The notes: generated from the letters alone by a model not told the origin. A DNA stretch of 64,000 nucleotides from PALSA-693 sp963834725 (GCA_963834725.1 CAWICN010000001.1:5332001-5396000); one strand, 5' to 3'. Shown: positions 51,355 to 60,704, counted from the stretch's first letter. Numbers and translations are program-made.

Positions 51355-53253
51355 ATGAAACCGCCTGATATCTCCCGCACCAAGTCAACATTCCCTGCTA
51401 TTGGCGAGTACGGATTCATTTCCGATTGCGAATCGGTAGCGCTGGTCGCTCCCAGCGGCAACATCGAATGGCTTTGCCTGCCCCGGGTGGACTCACCCAG
51501 CCTATTTGGCACCCTTCTTGATCGGCACGCCGGCGGCTTTCGGCTTGGACCCGCTGAGGTCCACGTGCCCGCCGCCCGGCGCTACCTGCCGGGCACCATG
51601 GTTCTCGAGACCAGCTGGGGTTCCGCTACCGGCTGGATCGTCGTTCGGGATCTCCTACTCATCGGTCCGTGGCACCACGAACACGAGCTGTCGCGGACGC
51701 ATCGGCGCGCCCCTACTGACTACGACGCAGACCACGTCCTTCTGCGCACCATCCGATGCGTCAACGGCGAAGTTCAGGTTGAGCTGGACTGTGAGCCCAT
51801 GTTCGATTACGGACGGCGGCCCGCCGCATGGTCGTTTACCGATCGCTCCTACCACCAGGGGTTGGCCCAGGCCGGCGCTGCAGACCTCGAAGTGCGGCTG
51901 ACCACCGACATGCGCATCGGATTCGAGGGTGGTCGAGCTACGGCCCGAACTCTCCTGCGAGAGGGCGACCTGAGGTTCTGTGCGCTGTCGTGGAGCGAGC
52001 ATGAGCCGCCCTACAGCTATGAAGAGGCCTACCGCCGGTTGGTCTGGACCGCTCACCATTGGCAGCACTGGCTGGCGCGTGGGCGCTTCCCCGACCATCC
52101 CTGGCGTGCGCATCTGGAGCGCAGTGCCCTCACCCTCAAGGGTCTTACCTTTGCGCCCACCGGCGCCCTCATCGCGGCCGCAACCACCTCGTTACCCGAG
52201 ACGCCGGGCGGTGAACGAAACTGGGATTACCGCTACGCCTGGATCCGCGATAGCGCCTTCGCCTTGTGGGGCCTGCACACTCTTGGCTTCGATTGGGAAG
52301 CAAACGACTTCTTCTGGTTTGTCGCAGACGTCGCCGAACGCGACGAAAAGCTGCAGATCATGTACGGCGTGGACGGAGAGCGGCAACTGGAGGAGACCAT
52401 TCTGGACCATCTGAGCGGCTACGAGTGGTCGCAACCGGTTCGGACCGGCAATGCCGCCTACGCCCAGGACCAGCACGACGTATGGGGCGCCCTGCTCGAT
52501 TCGATCTATATCCATACCCGGTCCATTGACCGCCTCGATGATCGACTATGGCCCATGCTGGTGCGTCAGGTCGAAGAGGCTCTGGCCAGGTGGCAGGAGC
52601 CCGACCACGGCATCTGGGAGGTCCGGGGCGCGCCACGCCACTACACGTCCTCCAAGATCATGTGCTGGCTGGCCGCCGAGCGCGGTTCCCGGCTCGCCGA
52701 CATTCGCGGCGACAGCGGGCTGAGTTCCCGCTGGGGGGAGGCCGCTGCGGAGATCCGGGCGGAAATCTGCAACCGCGCCGTGGGACCCGGCGGGGTGTTC
52801 CGCCAGCATTACGACACGGACGCCCTCGATGCCTCCTTGCTGCTCATGCCCCTTGTGGGGTTCCTGCCCCCGGACGACCCCCGCGTGCGAGCCACCGTCG
52901 AAGCCATTGAATCAGACCTGACCGAGGAGGGTCTCGTCCTGCGCTACCGGACCAAGGAGACCGATGACGGGCTCACCGGTGAAGAAGGAAGCTTCACCAT
53001 CTGCTCCTTCTGGCTGGTTTCGGCCCTGGCTCTCATCGGCGAGCGGCGGCGCGCCGAAGCGCTCTGCGAAAAAATCCTCTCCTTCGCCAGCCCCCTGGGA
53101 CTCTACGCCGAAGAGATCGATCACCGCAGTGGTCGGCAACTCGGCAACTTCCCCCAGGCGTTCACCCACCTGGCGCTGATCAATGCCGTCATGCATGTGG
53201 TTGGTGGGCAGAGTGGCCTTCCTGCGCAGGGGATCCAGCCGCTGCAGATCTGA
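51355..53253 (+). CDS. Glycoside hydrolase family 15 protein (trehalase/glucoamylase-like)
   Basis: An intact 632-residue GH15 enzyme. The N-terminal beta-sandwich (IGEYGFISDCESVALVAPSGNIEWLCLPRVDSPSLFG, in parts) precedes an alpha/alpha barrel. Barrel motifs are GGERNWDYRYAWIRDSAFALW, AAYAQDQHDVWGALLDSIY and the conserved acidic region DGLTGEEGSFTICSFWL, then GNFPQAFTHLALINA. Actinobacterial members with this layout include trehalases, so trehalose or small alpha-glucosides are likely substrates. No signal peptide, hence cytoplasmic. It is one of the few unbroken large genes in the island. Confidence 0.92.
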   Translation: MKPPDISRTKSTFPAIGEYGFISDCESVALVAPSGNIEWLCLPRVDSPSLFGTLLDRHAGGFRLGPAEVHVPAARRYLPGTMVLETSWGSATGWIVVRDLLLIGPWHHEHELSRTHRRAPTDYDADHVLLRTIRCVNGEVQVELDCEPMFDYGRRPAAWSFTDRSYHQGLAQAGAADLEVRLTTDMRIGFEGGRATARTLLREGDLRFCALSWSEHEPPYSYEEAYRRLVWTAHHWQHWLARGRFPDHPWRAHLERSALTLKGLTFAPTGALIAAATTSLPETPGGERNWDYRYAWIRDSAFALWGLHTLGFDWEANDFFWFVADVAERDEKLQIMYGVDGERQLEETILDHLSGYEWSQPVRTGNAAYAQDQHDVWGALLDSIYIHTRSIDRLDDRLWPMLVRQVEEALARWQEPDHGIWEVRGAPRHYTSSKIMCWLAAERGSRLADIRGDSGLSSRWGEAAAEIRAEICNRAVGPGGVFRQHYDTDALDASLLLMPLVGFLPPDDPRVRATVEAIESDLTEEGLVLRYRTKETDDGLTGEEGSFTICSFWLVSALALIGERRRAEALCEKILSFASPLGLYAEEIDHRSGRQLGNFPQAFTHLALINAVMHVVGGQSGLPAQGIQPLQI

Positions 53254-53418
53254 TTGACCGGGTACTTGTTCGCAGCTTGCAAGCGTCTCGCAGACCTGCG
53301 CGTTCCCCCTCCCGAACCGGCGCTTCACGGCAGGGGTCTGCCTCCTATGTGCCAGCTTGGTGCTAACTGCCCGCCACGAAACGACCTGGTCAGAAAGCAA
53401 GGCGGCGGCCCGGTGATG

Positions 53419-53697
53419 TCAATCTACGAAATCAGCGGCCGGCCGGCGAAGACATCCTCGACCCGAAGGCACTGGCGGTGCGATCATCACCACCGATGGT
53501 TCCACGGCTACCACGCGACGCACGAGCGGGCTATACGCGCCGGTCCCAGCTCCGATGTCGACGACCGATGTCGCCTCACCCAACGCCAGTTCGATCTTGG
53601 CCATGATCTGAGCATCTCGACGCCGATGCCGCCCGTACACCGTGCCGATGCTGTCGTAGCGGGCATGGCGGCACAGACCGCGAATGTGGGTTCGCAC
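53419..53697 (-). pseudogene. Class I SAM methyltransferase fragment
   Basis: A 92-residue frame: RYDSIGTVYGRHRRRDAQIMAKIELALGEATSVVDIGAGTGAY (in parts) then VVAVEPSVVM. This is the N-terminal half of an actinobacterial methyltransferase type, with SAM motif VVDIGAGTGAY. The remainder is absent after about residue 72, where the sequence becomes unrelated and stops. It is part of a cluster of gene fragments. Confidence 0.6.
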
Positions 53698-53706
53698 ACC
53701 AGCCCA

Positions 53707-54237
53707 TCAGAAGGACCGTGGCCGGCGCTCGAGGCAGCGCACCCCGTTGGTCGCCGGAATTGGTTCGTTCCGCCCGACCACGCTGACCATGTTCCCCAGC
53801 ACGTAGAAGAACATGTCGACAGCTGCCTCGGGGAGGAAGGGCTCCTCCTGCCGGTCAGGTCGCGGCACTGGACGGTCGGGGAGGAGACCCGCTTTGTCTA
53901 TCAGCGGTGACATCCCTTCAATCTTCGAGGGGTCGAATTGCGAACGAGCACGAAATACCTGGTCGAAATGCAGCCAGCCCGTTGTGATGCACACTCCTCC
54001 TACGGCGAACTGGAAGGGCTTGACATTGGCCAATGGTGCCAGTTGGTTGGCCACCTGCCGCCATGAAGTCTTGATTTCCTCTGCTGCTTCGTCGGCGACT
54101 ATTACTTGGAGGTCCACATCGCTCCACGCGTCGGCCTTGCCGCTGGCGAATCCGCCGACCAGGTAGGCGGCGAGAACCCGGCCGTCGGCGGCGAGAAGGT
54201 GCTTGGCCCTCTCGATGAAAGCTTCTTGAGCAGCCAT
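53707..54237 (-). pseudogene. Nucleotidyltransferase-domain protein, C-terminally truncated
   Basis: From ATG at 54237 (MAAQEAFIERAKHLLAADGR) the frame holds the minimal nucleotidyltransferase signature LVGGFASGKADAWSDVDLQVIVAD (G-S-like loop and DxD). FHFDQVFR-like text follows and NMVSVVGRNEPIPATNGVRC. Relatives continue for several dozen more residues; here the sequence diverges after PATNGV and ends in Arg-rich junk, so the C-terminus seems lost. Possibly a former aminoglycoside adenylyltransferase-like or toxin-type enzyme. Confidence 0.6.
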
Positions 54238-54539
54238 GGTGGCTGCCTTGACACCTCCGAGGGGGTAACGGCTAGTTATATCCGATGCCGAACCAGCCAT
54301 GGGCGCAATACCACACCCGTCAAAGCAAGTCGAACTCGAATCGAGGGTCGGCCCGGGACTATCGCCTGCTGGTGGGCTGAAGGGCAGTAGCACGGATGCG
54401 GTGTTGTGCTGCTGCTCCTGGATCGTGACGCTGGGCCCACGGTGCCTCGTGCGCGGCGGCGAGGGCTTTCGGCGAGTCTTCAGATCCTGAGATGAGACGA
54501 GGATGTCGTGCTCGTCGCGGGCCGCACCCGGAAACCGCG

Positions 54540-54587
54540 ATGCGAATTGGCATCCTTGGCACGGGTCAGCGGCCCGGCACGCTATAG
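54540..54587 (+). pseudogene. N-terminal scrap of an NADPH-dependent F420 reductase-like gene
   Basis: ATG at 54540 opens MRIGILGTGQRPGTL and stops. MRIGILGTG is the standard Rossmann start of NADPH:F420 oxidoreductase-like proteins. Only 15 codons remain, so this is a remnant if it is not chance. Confidence 0.3.
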
Positions 54588-54714
54588 CTGTCCGAGCAGG
54601 TTGGGAAAAGGCCTTTAGCTGCGTTTAACCGATATCCTACTCCGGTAATTTGCGATAAACCCTGGCGTTGGCACGCCAGCATCGAACTGTTCCGAGCCAG
54701 GGCCGCCCGGCGGA

Positions 54715-55473
54715 CTAGCCGCGAGTTGGTGGGCGGGCGAAAATGTTGAAACCGTAGCCCTCGAACCCGAGGTGGGCGGCGACGGCGAGCGACGGCTTGT
54801 TCGTCGTGAGCGCCCGGTAGCGGACGAGGTCGACGGTGGGAAGCCACGCCGCGGTCATGGTCGCTACCAGCGTGGTGGCGAACCCGTTTCCTCGCTGGTC
54901 GGAGCGGGTTACAACGCCGACATCGGCGGGGAACGCCACGCCATTCGGTCATGTTGCCTGCAGCCTTGATCTCTCCGTCGGCGATGTAGATGTAGAAGGC
55001 GTTGGTGGCCGGGTCCGCAGACCCGGGGTCGTGCGGAAACCCTGCCTCCGCCCAATCGGCGAGCCCGCAACCGTCCCGAAGAGCCATCAAGCGGGGTCTG
55101 ACGGACCGAGGCGTTCGACCCGATTGTCGGCTCGACCGTGGAAGATGGACCTGGTTGCATACCCGTGCCACGACGGGCCATGCACGACACCGCCGAAGCC
55201 GGACAGGCGAGCGGCGACCTCTCGGGTGAACACCGCCTCGGGCCGCAGGCCACGCAGTAGAGCCCGAGCCCCATCGACCTGGGATGCCACAACGACCACG
55301 ACACATGAGGGGCCAAGCTGGAACAGCCCGACGCCATCCTCTCCAGGACGGGCTGGGACCGTCCAGACCTCAGCTTGGCCGAGCGCGCCCGCGGGCAGGC
55401 CGAATCGGCTGGCGAAGTATTTGTTCACAGTGTGCTTGATGGCCCGGTTTACGATCGCATCAGCATGCCGCAA
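54715..55473 (-). pseudogene. GNAT family N-acetyltransferase, two compensating frameshifts
   Basis: Three pieces in order: MRHADAIVNRAIKHTVNKYFASRFGL to FHGRADNRVERLGPSD; then RLMALRDGCGLADWAEAGFPHDPG with AFYIYIADGEIKAAGNMTEWRG; then ADVGVVTRSDQRGNGFATTLVATM with YRALTTNKPSLAVAAHLGFEGYG. The acetyl-CoA motif Q/RxxGxG/A is QRGNGFA. A base is missing near 55090 in a C-run and one is gained near 54935, restoring the first frame. Substrate unknown. Confidence 0.7.
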
Positions 55474-55515
55474 GTGTCATGTCACCATCGCTGGAATACT
55501 GCCCTCATGAGCCCG

Positions 55516-56016
55516 CTACAGACGCACTGGCGGCCAAGTCAGGAGTTGCTCTACGTGGTCGGGCGTCATCCCGGTTGTGTGATCGACTTCGATCAGCAAC
55601 GTCGGCTCCGCTCGACTCCGTGCCTACGCGTGGGCCTCGGGAACCATCGCATCGTCGAGCCAAGCCGCAGCTCGCTTCCCTACGTATGCGGCAATGGCCG
55701 GGACCTTGTCCGCGGGCGGAAAAGGGATCTCTGGCATTGGTACGTACGGGAACTCCTCCATCCCGAGAATCGGGCCGAGTAACGCATGGGCCTGAAAGCC
55801 CCAGGCGGAGGCCCAGACCAAGTCGAAGAAGGCATGCAGCTCCCGTGGCCACTCACCATGCACGCTGGCGAGACGAATTGGCTCATCATCTTCGGGGAAC
55901 AGCTCGTACTCGCAGAAGCCATCAGGGCCCCGCTCGAAGCCCCAAGGGGCCAAGACGCCATCGATGTCGACCAGCAAGAGGGGACGAGCCAACTCGAAGA
56001 TGCGCTCGGTGGCCAC
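55516..56016 (-). pseudogene. HAD-like domain protein interrupted by an amber codon
   Basis: A 166-codon gene: PLLLVDIDGVLAPWGFE (HAD motif I DxDG), HGEWPRELHAFFDLVWASAWGFQAH, VPAIAAYVGKRAAAWLDDAMVPEAHA, then TAG at 55624-55626, then ARSRAEPTLLIEVDHTTGMTPDHVEQLLTWPPVRL (in parts) to the real stop. Family members have Trp at the TAG position. Apart from this the gene looks well kept. Relatives are HAD-like proteins found in RNA-repair contexts; activity unknown. Confidence 0.7.
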
Positions 56017-56339
56017 AACTCCATCCTCTCAGATCCGGTTTGGACGCATGATCCGCCCTCTCTGCAAAGCCTCCCGTCCACATCGACTGGGTCAGCGGAC
56101 GCAGGCTGGGCGTGCGTGGGACAGCAGCCGACCCTTGCTGGATGGCGGGCGGAAAGCAGGTGTCGACGAATGCCTCTCGTCTTCTTGGTCCGTGGTTGCT
56201 GGCTGTAGCCGTCGATTTCTCGACCCCGGCCCGCTCGGGCCGTGCGGGGTTCTCGGCGTCTGCACGGCTGACTCCTCGCTCGGGCTGCGGGCCGGGGCCT
56301 CCCCCCAAAAGCGTCAGCTCGAATCGAAAGGAGTCCGTC
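56017..56339. other. Gene-free interval upstream of PheS-like remnant
   Basis: No protein is supported. A strong GC hairpin occurs near 56222-56251 (gaccccg ... cggggtt with inner gccc/gggc pairs). A good ribosome site (gaaaggag) ends the interval, placed before the next start. This may be a conserved leader left from the decayed PheS-like gene. Confidence 0.35.
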
Positions 56340-56826
56340 ATGCCCACCTACCTGAGTCGCGACCAACTCGCGCCGGAGCCCGCGCCATGATCCAACTCGC
56401 CCTGCGAGCCTTAGTACTTCGAATCTCAACTACGTTGATGATCTGAAGCACTTAGCCGCCGACCCTATTGACGACGCTGTGTTGGTATGTCCGGGCATCG
56501 TGTTCCGCCGTGACGCTATAGACCGTAGCGGTCGACGCCCAAGACGATGTCGAGGAACTCGGTGACCGGGTCAGGGATGCCCTTGTTGACGAGGCCGACG
56601 CCATCGAAGAGGTGACCGTGCGTTCGGAAACCTCCTACGCCCAGCTACCCAACTCGGCAATCGAACGCATGGGCATGGCACCCGGACAGAAGAACGTCTT
56701 GGTGCTGGTGGTCCTCCGCCATCTGGAGCGGACTCTCACCGATTCAGAGGCAACGAACTGCGCGACCGAATCTACTCCGCCCTTCGTCGAGGCAGTCGTC
56801 ACGAGTGGGCCGCTGAGAGGCCGTGA
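56340..56826 (+). pseudogene. PheS-related ligase-like gene with internal deletions
   Basis: Pieces in order: MPTYLSRDQLA after a strong gaaaggag; NYVDDLKHLAADPIDDAVLVCPGIVFRRDAIDR; then VAVDAQDDVEELGDRVRDALVDEADAIEEVTVRSETSYAQLP (in parts) with GMAPGQKNVLVLVVLRHLERTLTDSEA and, in another frame, NELRDRIYSAL to TGA at 56826. The order matches the PheS-related actinobacterial proteins of unknown function (N-terminal YLSPEQL, class II synthetase core, FDX-ACB-like tail). At least two internal segments are gone and one base is lost near 56764. Confidence 0.55.
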
Positions 56827-57096
56827 TCCCGGCCGGGCCTCCTGAGAGCCAGATATACATCTGCTGGCTCAGCCGGCTGGCGGGTAGTGTGCCGCCGTCG
56901 ATGCTTGGAAGGAGGCTCATGTCCACGATGCTTGCCACGGTCGAGTTGGGGCCGCGCACCGTCCCTTGATGACCGGGTAGTCCGGGCGGCCCGATCGGCC
57001 GCCGGTGTCGGCCTCGAGCAGCTGAGTCGAGCTCCTGCCAGCGCGGCCGTGCGCGCCGTGTTCCTGTTCTGTTCGACACCGACCGAAGGGACCGTC

Positions 57097-57849
57097 GTGG
57101 TCAGCATCTTCCGGTACTCGGAGATCTCCGAGGCCAACCACCGCATTCTCAACCCCTTATCCGAGACCAAGCTCGACGAGCTCGGTTGTATCTGCCGGCT
57201 CGGCCCCGGCCAGCGCCATCTCGATCTCGCCTGCGGAAAGGGCGAGATGCTCTGCCGCTACGCCCGCGACCACGGCACCACCGGCGTGGGCGTGGACATC
57301 TATCCGCCCTTCCTGACCGCCGCCCAAGCTCGAGCCGAAGAGCTGGGCGTCGAGGCGTCGGTCCGCTTCGTCGAGGGCGACGCCGCCGAGAGCGGCCACC
57401 TGGGCGACGGCTTCGACGTGGTCAGCTGCATCGGCGCCACCTGGGTCGGCGGCGGGCTGCCCGGGACGCTCGAGCTGATGCGCCGCCGGGCGGCCCCTGG
57501 GGCCTGGCTCGTGGTGGGCGAGGTGTTCTGGGCTGCCGAGCCGCCCGCCCCGGTGCGCCAGGCCCAAGAAGCGGACCAGGGCTTCGCCGATCTGGGCGGC
57601 ACCCTGGACCGCTTCGAGGCCGCCGGCTTGGAGCTGGTCGAGATGCTCCTGGCCAGCCCCGATGACTGGGACCGCTATCAGGCCAGCCAGTGGCTGGCCG
57701 CGTCGGAGTGGGTGGCCGCCCACCCCGACGACCCCGACGCCGGGGAGGTGGCCACTCTGACAGAGCAGTGGCGACGCTCGTATCTCACCGATCTGCGCCG
57801 CTGCATGGGATGGGGCGTGTTCGTCCTGCGGGATCGGACCAGCAGATGA
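57097..57849 (+). CDS. Class I SAM-dependent methyltransferase 1
   Basis: A 250-residue enzyme from GTG at 57097 (SIFRYSEISEANHRILNPLSETK). SAM motif I is HLDLACGKGEMLCRYARDHG, motif II VGVDIYPPFL, and DGFDVVSCIGATWVGGGLPGTL follows. Relatives are often annotated UbiE/cyclopropane-synthase-like, but the methyl acceptor is unknown. ATGA overlap with the next gene. First of an alternating methyltransferase-phosphotransferase operon. Confidence 0.85.
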   Translation: MVSIFRYSEISEANHRILNPLSETKLDELGCICRLGPGQRHLDLACGKGEMLCRYARDHGTTGVGVDIYPPFLTAAQARAEELGVEASVRFVEGDAAESGHLGDGFDVVSCIGATWVGGGLPGTLELMRRRAAPGAWLVVGEVFWAAEPPAPVRQAQEADQGFADLGGTLDRFEAAGLELVEMLLASPDDWDRYQASQWLAASEWVAAHPDDPDAGEVATLTEQWRRSYLTDLRRCMGWGVFVLRDRTSR

Positions 57850-58777
57850 CCGGGCGCGTAGGCGGGGACCGCCCGGGGCGGATGCACGCCGATGAGGTTG
57901 ACATCAACGACGACCTGGTGCGCCGCCTCGTCGCGTCCCAGTACCCCCGCTGGGCGGACCTTCCGCTGCGCCGGGTCATATCGACTGGCACCGACAATGC
58001 CATCTACCGCCTCGGGGACAGCTACGGCATCCGCCTTCCCCGCATCGGCTGGGCCGTCGACCAGGTGGCCAAGGAGAGCCGCTGGCTTCCCGGGCTGGCG
58101 CCACACCTGCCCGTTGCGGTGCCCGAGCCCGTGGCGGCCGGGGGCCCGGGATGCGGCTATCCGTACCCGTGGCTCATCTACCGCTCGATCGACGGTGTTG
58201 ACGCCGTGGCCGGCCCGGTGGAGGACTGGGCCGGGCTGGCCCGTCGGGTCGCCGCCGTGGTGGGCGCCCTCCACGTCGCGCCCCACCGCCGGGCGCCCCC
58301 AGCCGGCGTGCGGGGCGGGCTCCTGGCAGCTGTGGACGGCACCACGCGGACCGCGATCGAACGTCTCGAGGGGATGATCGACGTCAGACGGGCCCTTGGG
58401 GTGTGGGAGCGGGCGGTGGAGGCCGATCCCTGGCCCGGTCCGCCCGTGTGGGTGCACGGCGATTTGTTGCCCGGCAATGTTGTGGTCGGCGACGGCGCCC
58501 TGGTGGGGATCATCGACTGGGGCGCGGCAGGAGTCGGAGAGCCTGTGAGGCCATGTTGGCCTGGACCATGCCCTCCCGCGCCCGGGCCGCCTACCGCGAC
58601 GCCCTCGGCTTCGACGAAAATACCTGGGCCGGCGGAGCGGGCTGGGCTCTCCAGCAGGCGGTGTTGTTCATTCCCTACTACGCCCAGACCATTCCCGCCG
58701 GGGTTGCCGGCGCCGGCCGGCGCCTCGACGCCCTCCTGGACGATCCCGAGAGGAACGCAGGAGGGCGCAGTGGTTGA
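57846..58777 (+). pseudogene. Aminoglycoside phosphotransferase family protein 1, one frameshift
   Basis: Starts ATG 57846 in the methyltransferase stop. Residues: DINDDLVRRLVASQYPRWADLPLRRVISTGTDNAIYRLGD (in parts), RLPRIGWAVDQVAKESRWLPGLAPHLPVAVPEPV, Brenner motif VWVHGDLLPGNVVVGDG, metal motif GIIDWGAAGVGEP. A base is missing near 58535; the other frame continues CEAMLAWTMPSRARAAYRDALGFDENTW to the stop at 58777. Such proteins phosphorylate antibiotics or metabolites; true target unknown. The stop overlaps the next start. Confidence 0.8.
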
Positions 58778-59500
58778 CGCTTGCTTCGCCGAGCCCCGCC
58801 TGGCGCAGATCTACGACCTCCTGGAGGCCGACCGGTCCGACCTCGACGCCTACCTGTCGATCGTCGAGGAGCTCGCCGCCCGCTCCGTTCTCGACATCGG
58901 CTGCGGTACCGGCACTTTCGGCTGTCTTCTGGCCAGCCGGGGCGTCCGGGTCACCGGGCTCGACCCGGCGACGGCCTCCCTCGAGGTGGCCCGCCGCAAG
59001 CCTGGCGGCGGGCGGGTCAGCTGGGTCTACGGTGACGTCTCCGCGCTGCCGCCGCTCGACATGGATGTGGTGACGATGACCGGGAACGTGGCCCAGGTCT
59101 TCACCAGCGACGAGGAATGGGCCGCCGTCCTGGCCGCCGCTCGCCGGGCCGTGGGCCCCGCCGGCCTCCTGGTGTTCGAGACTCGGGACCCGACCGGGCA
59201 GGCGTGGCGAGGCTGGACCCGACAGCAGACCGAGCGCCGGGTCGAGATCCCCGGGGCCGGCGCGGTGCGCACGTGGACCGAGCTCACCAAGGTCGCGCTG
59301 CCCTTGGTGTCCTTCCGTGCCACGTTCGTCTTCGAGGTCGACGGGAGCGTGCTCGAGTCGGAGTCCACCCTGCGCTTCCGACAGCGTGACGAGATCGAGC
59401 AGTCGCTGGGTGCCGCCGGGTTCGCCCTGCAAGACGTTCGAGACGCCCCCGACCGCCCGGCCTGGAGATGGTGTTCATCGCCCGACCAGCCGACACCGCG
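58770..59500 (+). pseudogene. Class I SAM-dependent methyltransferase 2, C-terminal frameshift
   Basis: GTG at 58770 starts VVDACFAEPRLAQIYDLLEADRSDLDAYL. SAM motif SVLDIGCGTGTFGCLLASRG, GLDPATASLEVARRKPGG and DMDVVTMTGNVAQVFTSDEEW follow. Near the end GFALQDVRDAPDRP a base is missing (near 59459) before GLEMVFIARPA, the usual family ending. After correction no stop separates it from the second phosphotransferase, so a fused protein is possible. The end coordinate is approximate. Confidence 0.75.
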
Positions 59501-60307
59501 GGCAGCCAGCCGGACAGGGTCGAGCGGGTCCGGTTCGACTCCGTCCGCAGCGAGGTGCACCGCCTTGGCGAGACCGTCGTCCGGGCCGCCGGCCCCTGGA
59601 CCCGCTCCGTGCACACCCTGCTCCGTCACTTGGAATCGGTTGGTTTCGACGGATCCCCCCGAGCCGTCGGAGACGGATTCGACCCCCGAGGGCGCGAGGT
59701 CCTTTCCTACATCGACGGCGACTTTGTGCACCCCCACGCCTGGACTGACGACGGGATCGTCGCGCTGGGACACATGCTGCACCGCTTCCATGACGCCGCC
59801 GCCACCTTCGTCGCCCCGCCCGACGCCACCTGGCAGCCATGGTTCACCCGCTCGACCCGGCCTGACGCCATCTACGGCCACGGCGACCTCGGTCCGTGGA
59901 ACATCGTGGCCCGCCACGGGCTGCCGGTCGGGTTCATCGACTGGGAGTTCGCCGGCCCAGTTGACCGCCTCGACGAGGTCGCCCAGGTGGCCTGGCTCAA
60001 CGCCCAGCTCCACGACGATGATGTCGCCACCCGCAACCGGCTACCCGCGGCAGCCGACCGCGCCCGTCAACTCGGCCTGTTTGCCGACGCCTACGGCCTC
60101 GCCCCCGCCGAGCGGACGGAACTCGTCACCAGAATGATCGAGCACGCCGTTCGCGACGCCGCCAACGAGCTCACCGACGGCGGGCTGAAAATGGCCAAGG
60201 CACCCGACGGGCCCGCCGACCCCGGCTGGGCCGTGGCCTGGCGGCTCCGCTCGGCTGCCTGGCTCGTCCGCCACCGCCCGCTGCTCGAAGCCGCCTTGCG
60301 GTCATAA
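59468..60307 (+). CDS. Aminoglycoside phosphotransferase family protein 2
   Basis: Intact from at least 59468: LGETVVRAAGPWTRSVHTLLRHLESVGFDGSPRAVG, REVLSYIDGDFVHPHAW, catalytic loop IYGHGDLGPWNIVARHGLPVGFIDWEFAGPVDRLDEV (in parts; HGDxxxxN and D-W metal motif). About 270 residues. The first residues (MVFIARPAD...) belong to the tail of the methyltransferase, so the true start may be nearer 59550, or the two enzymes may be one chain. Target unknown. Confidence 0.8.
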   Translation: MVFIARPADTAGSQPDRVERVRFDSVRSEVHRLGETVVRAAGPWTRSVHTLLRHLESVGFDGSPRAVGDGFDPRGREVLSYIDGDFVHPHAWTDDGIVALGHMLHRFHDAAATFVAPPDATWQPWFTRSTRPDAIYGHGDLGPWNIVARHGLPVGFIDWEFAGPVDRLDEVAQVAWLNAQLHDDDVATRNRLPAAADRARQLGLFADAYGLAPAERTELVTRMIEHAVRDAANELTDGGLKMAKAPDGPADPGWAVAWRLRSAAWLVRHRPLLEAALRS

Positions 60308-60384
60308 GCGGACGTTTGTCTGCCGGATAGCCGGCGCTTATAAGAGGTCCAGCAGTTGGTGAGGTCCATCGACTCGGTCAAATT

Positions 60385-60559
60385 GGGTCGCCGACCTGGG
60401 TCGCCTGATCCCCGGCGCCCACGAGGTATCGAACGACGGGGCCGGTGGGCCGCGGAGGAGGGCCGGCCTCCCGGACTGGTACGCATGTCCGTCGGCATTG
60501 AGGACATCGAGGACCTGTGGTTGGACATTGACGCCGCGCTCGGGGTGTCGACCGGGTAG
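60385..60559 (+). pseudogene. Remnant of the Cys/Met PLP-enzyme gene at right island border
   Basis: 43 bases (60385-60427) match positions 38827-38869 of the intact gene with one mismatch. The sequence then jumps to the part matching 39372 onward and runs to the stop at 60559 (ERRGRWAAEEGRPPGLVRMSV). About 502 bases between the two matched parts are missing, and the join is out of frame. It lacks the PLP lysine and cannot be active. Confidence 0.85.
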
Positions 60560-60704
60560 CCGAGCCTCTGCCTCAGCGGCCCGGACGCCGCCGGTGCCGG
60601 CGGTCCCAGCACGATCGATGCCAGTGCCGGCGTCGTTCCGGATGGCGGCGCGGGACGACGACCAGATGGCCGAGCCCGGGCGGGATCTCCTGCTGGCAGC
60701 CAGG
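60428..60704. repeat. Island-flanking direct repeat, right copy (277 bp)
   Basis: Ungapped partner of 39372-39648. It contains the decayed PLP-gene end and, on the minus strand, the 3' two thirds of the intact zinc-ribbon gene. Beyond 60704 this copy continues into the zinc-ribbon gene, whereas the left copy ends in island sequence. Confidence 0.9.

Noticed and set aside
57690..60137. A single 815-residue kinase-methyltransferase-kinase fusion in one frame
   Set aside because: The kinase tail and methyltransferase tail are in other frames and match family ends there; the uninterrupted frame is produced by single-base losses and high GC.
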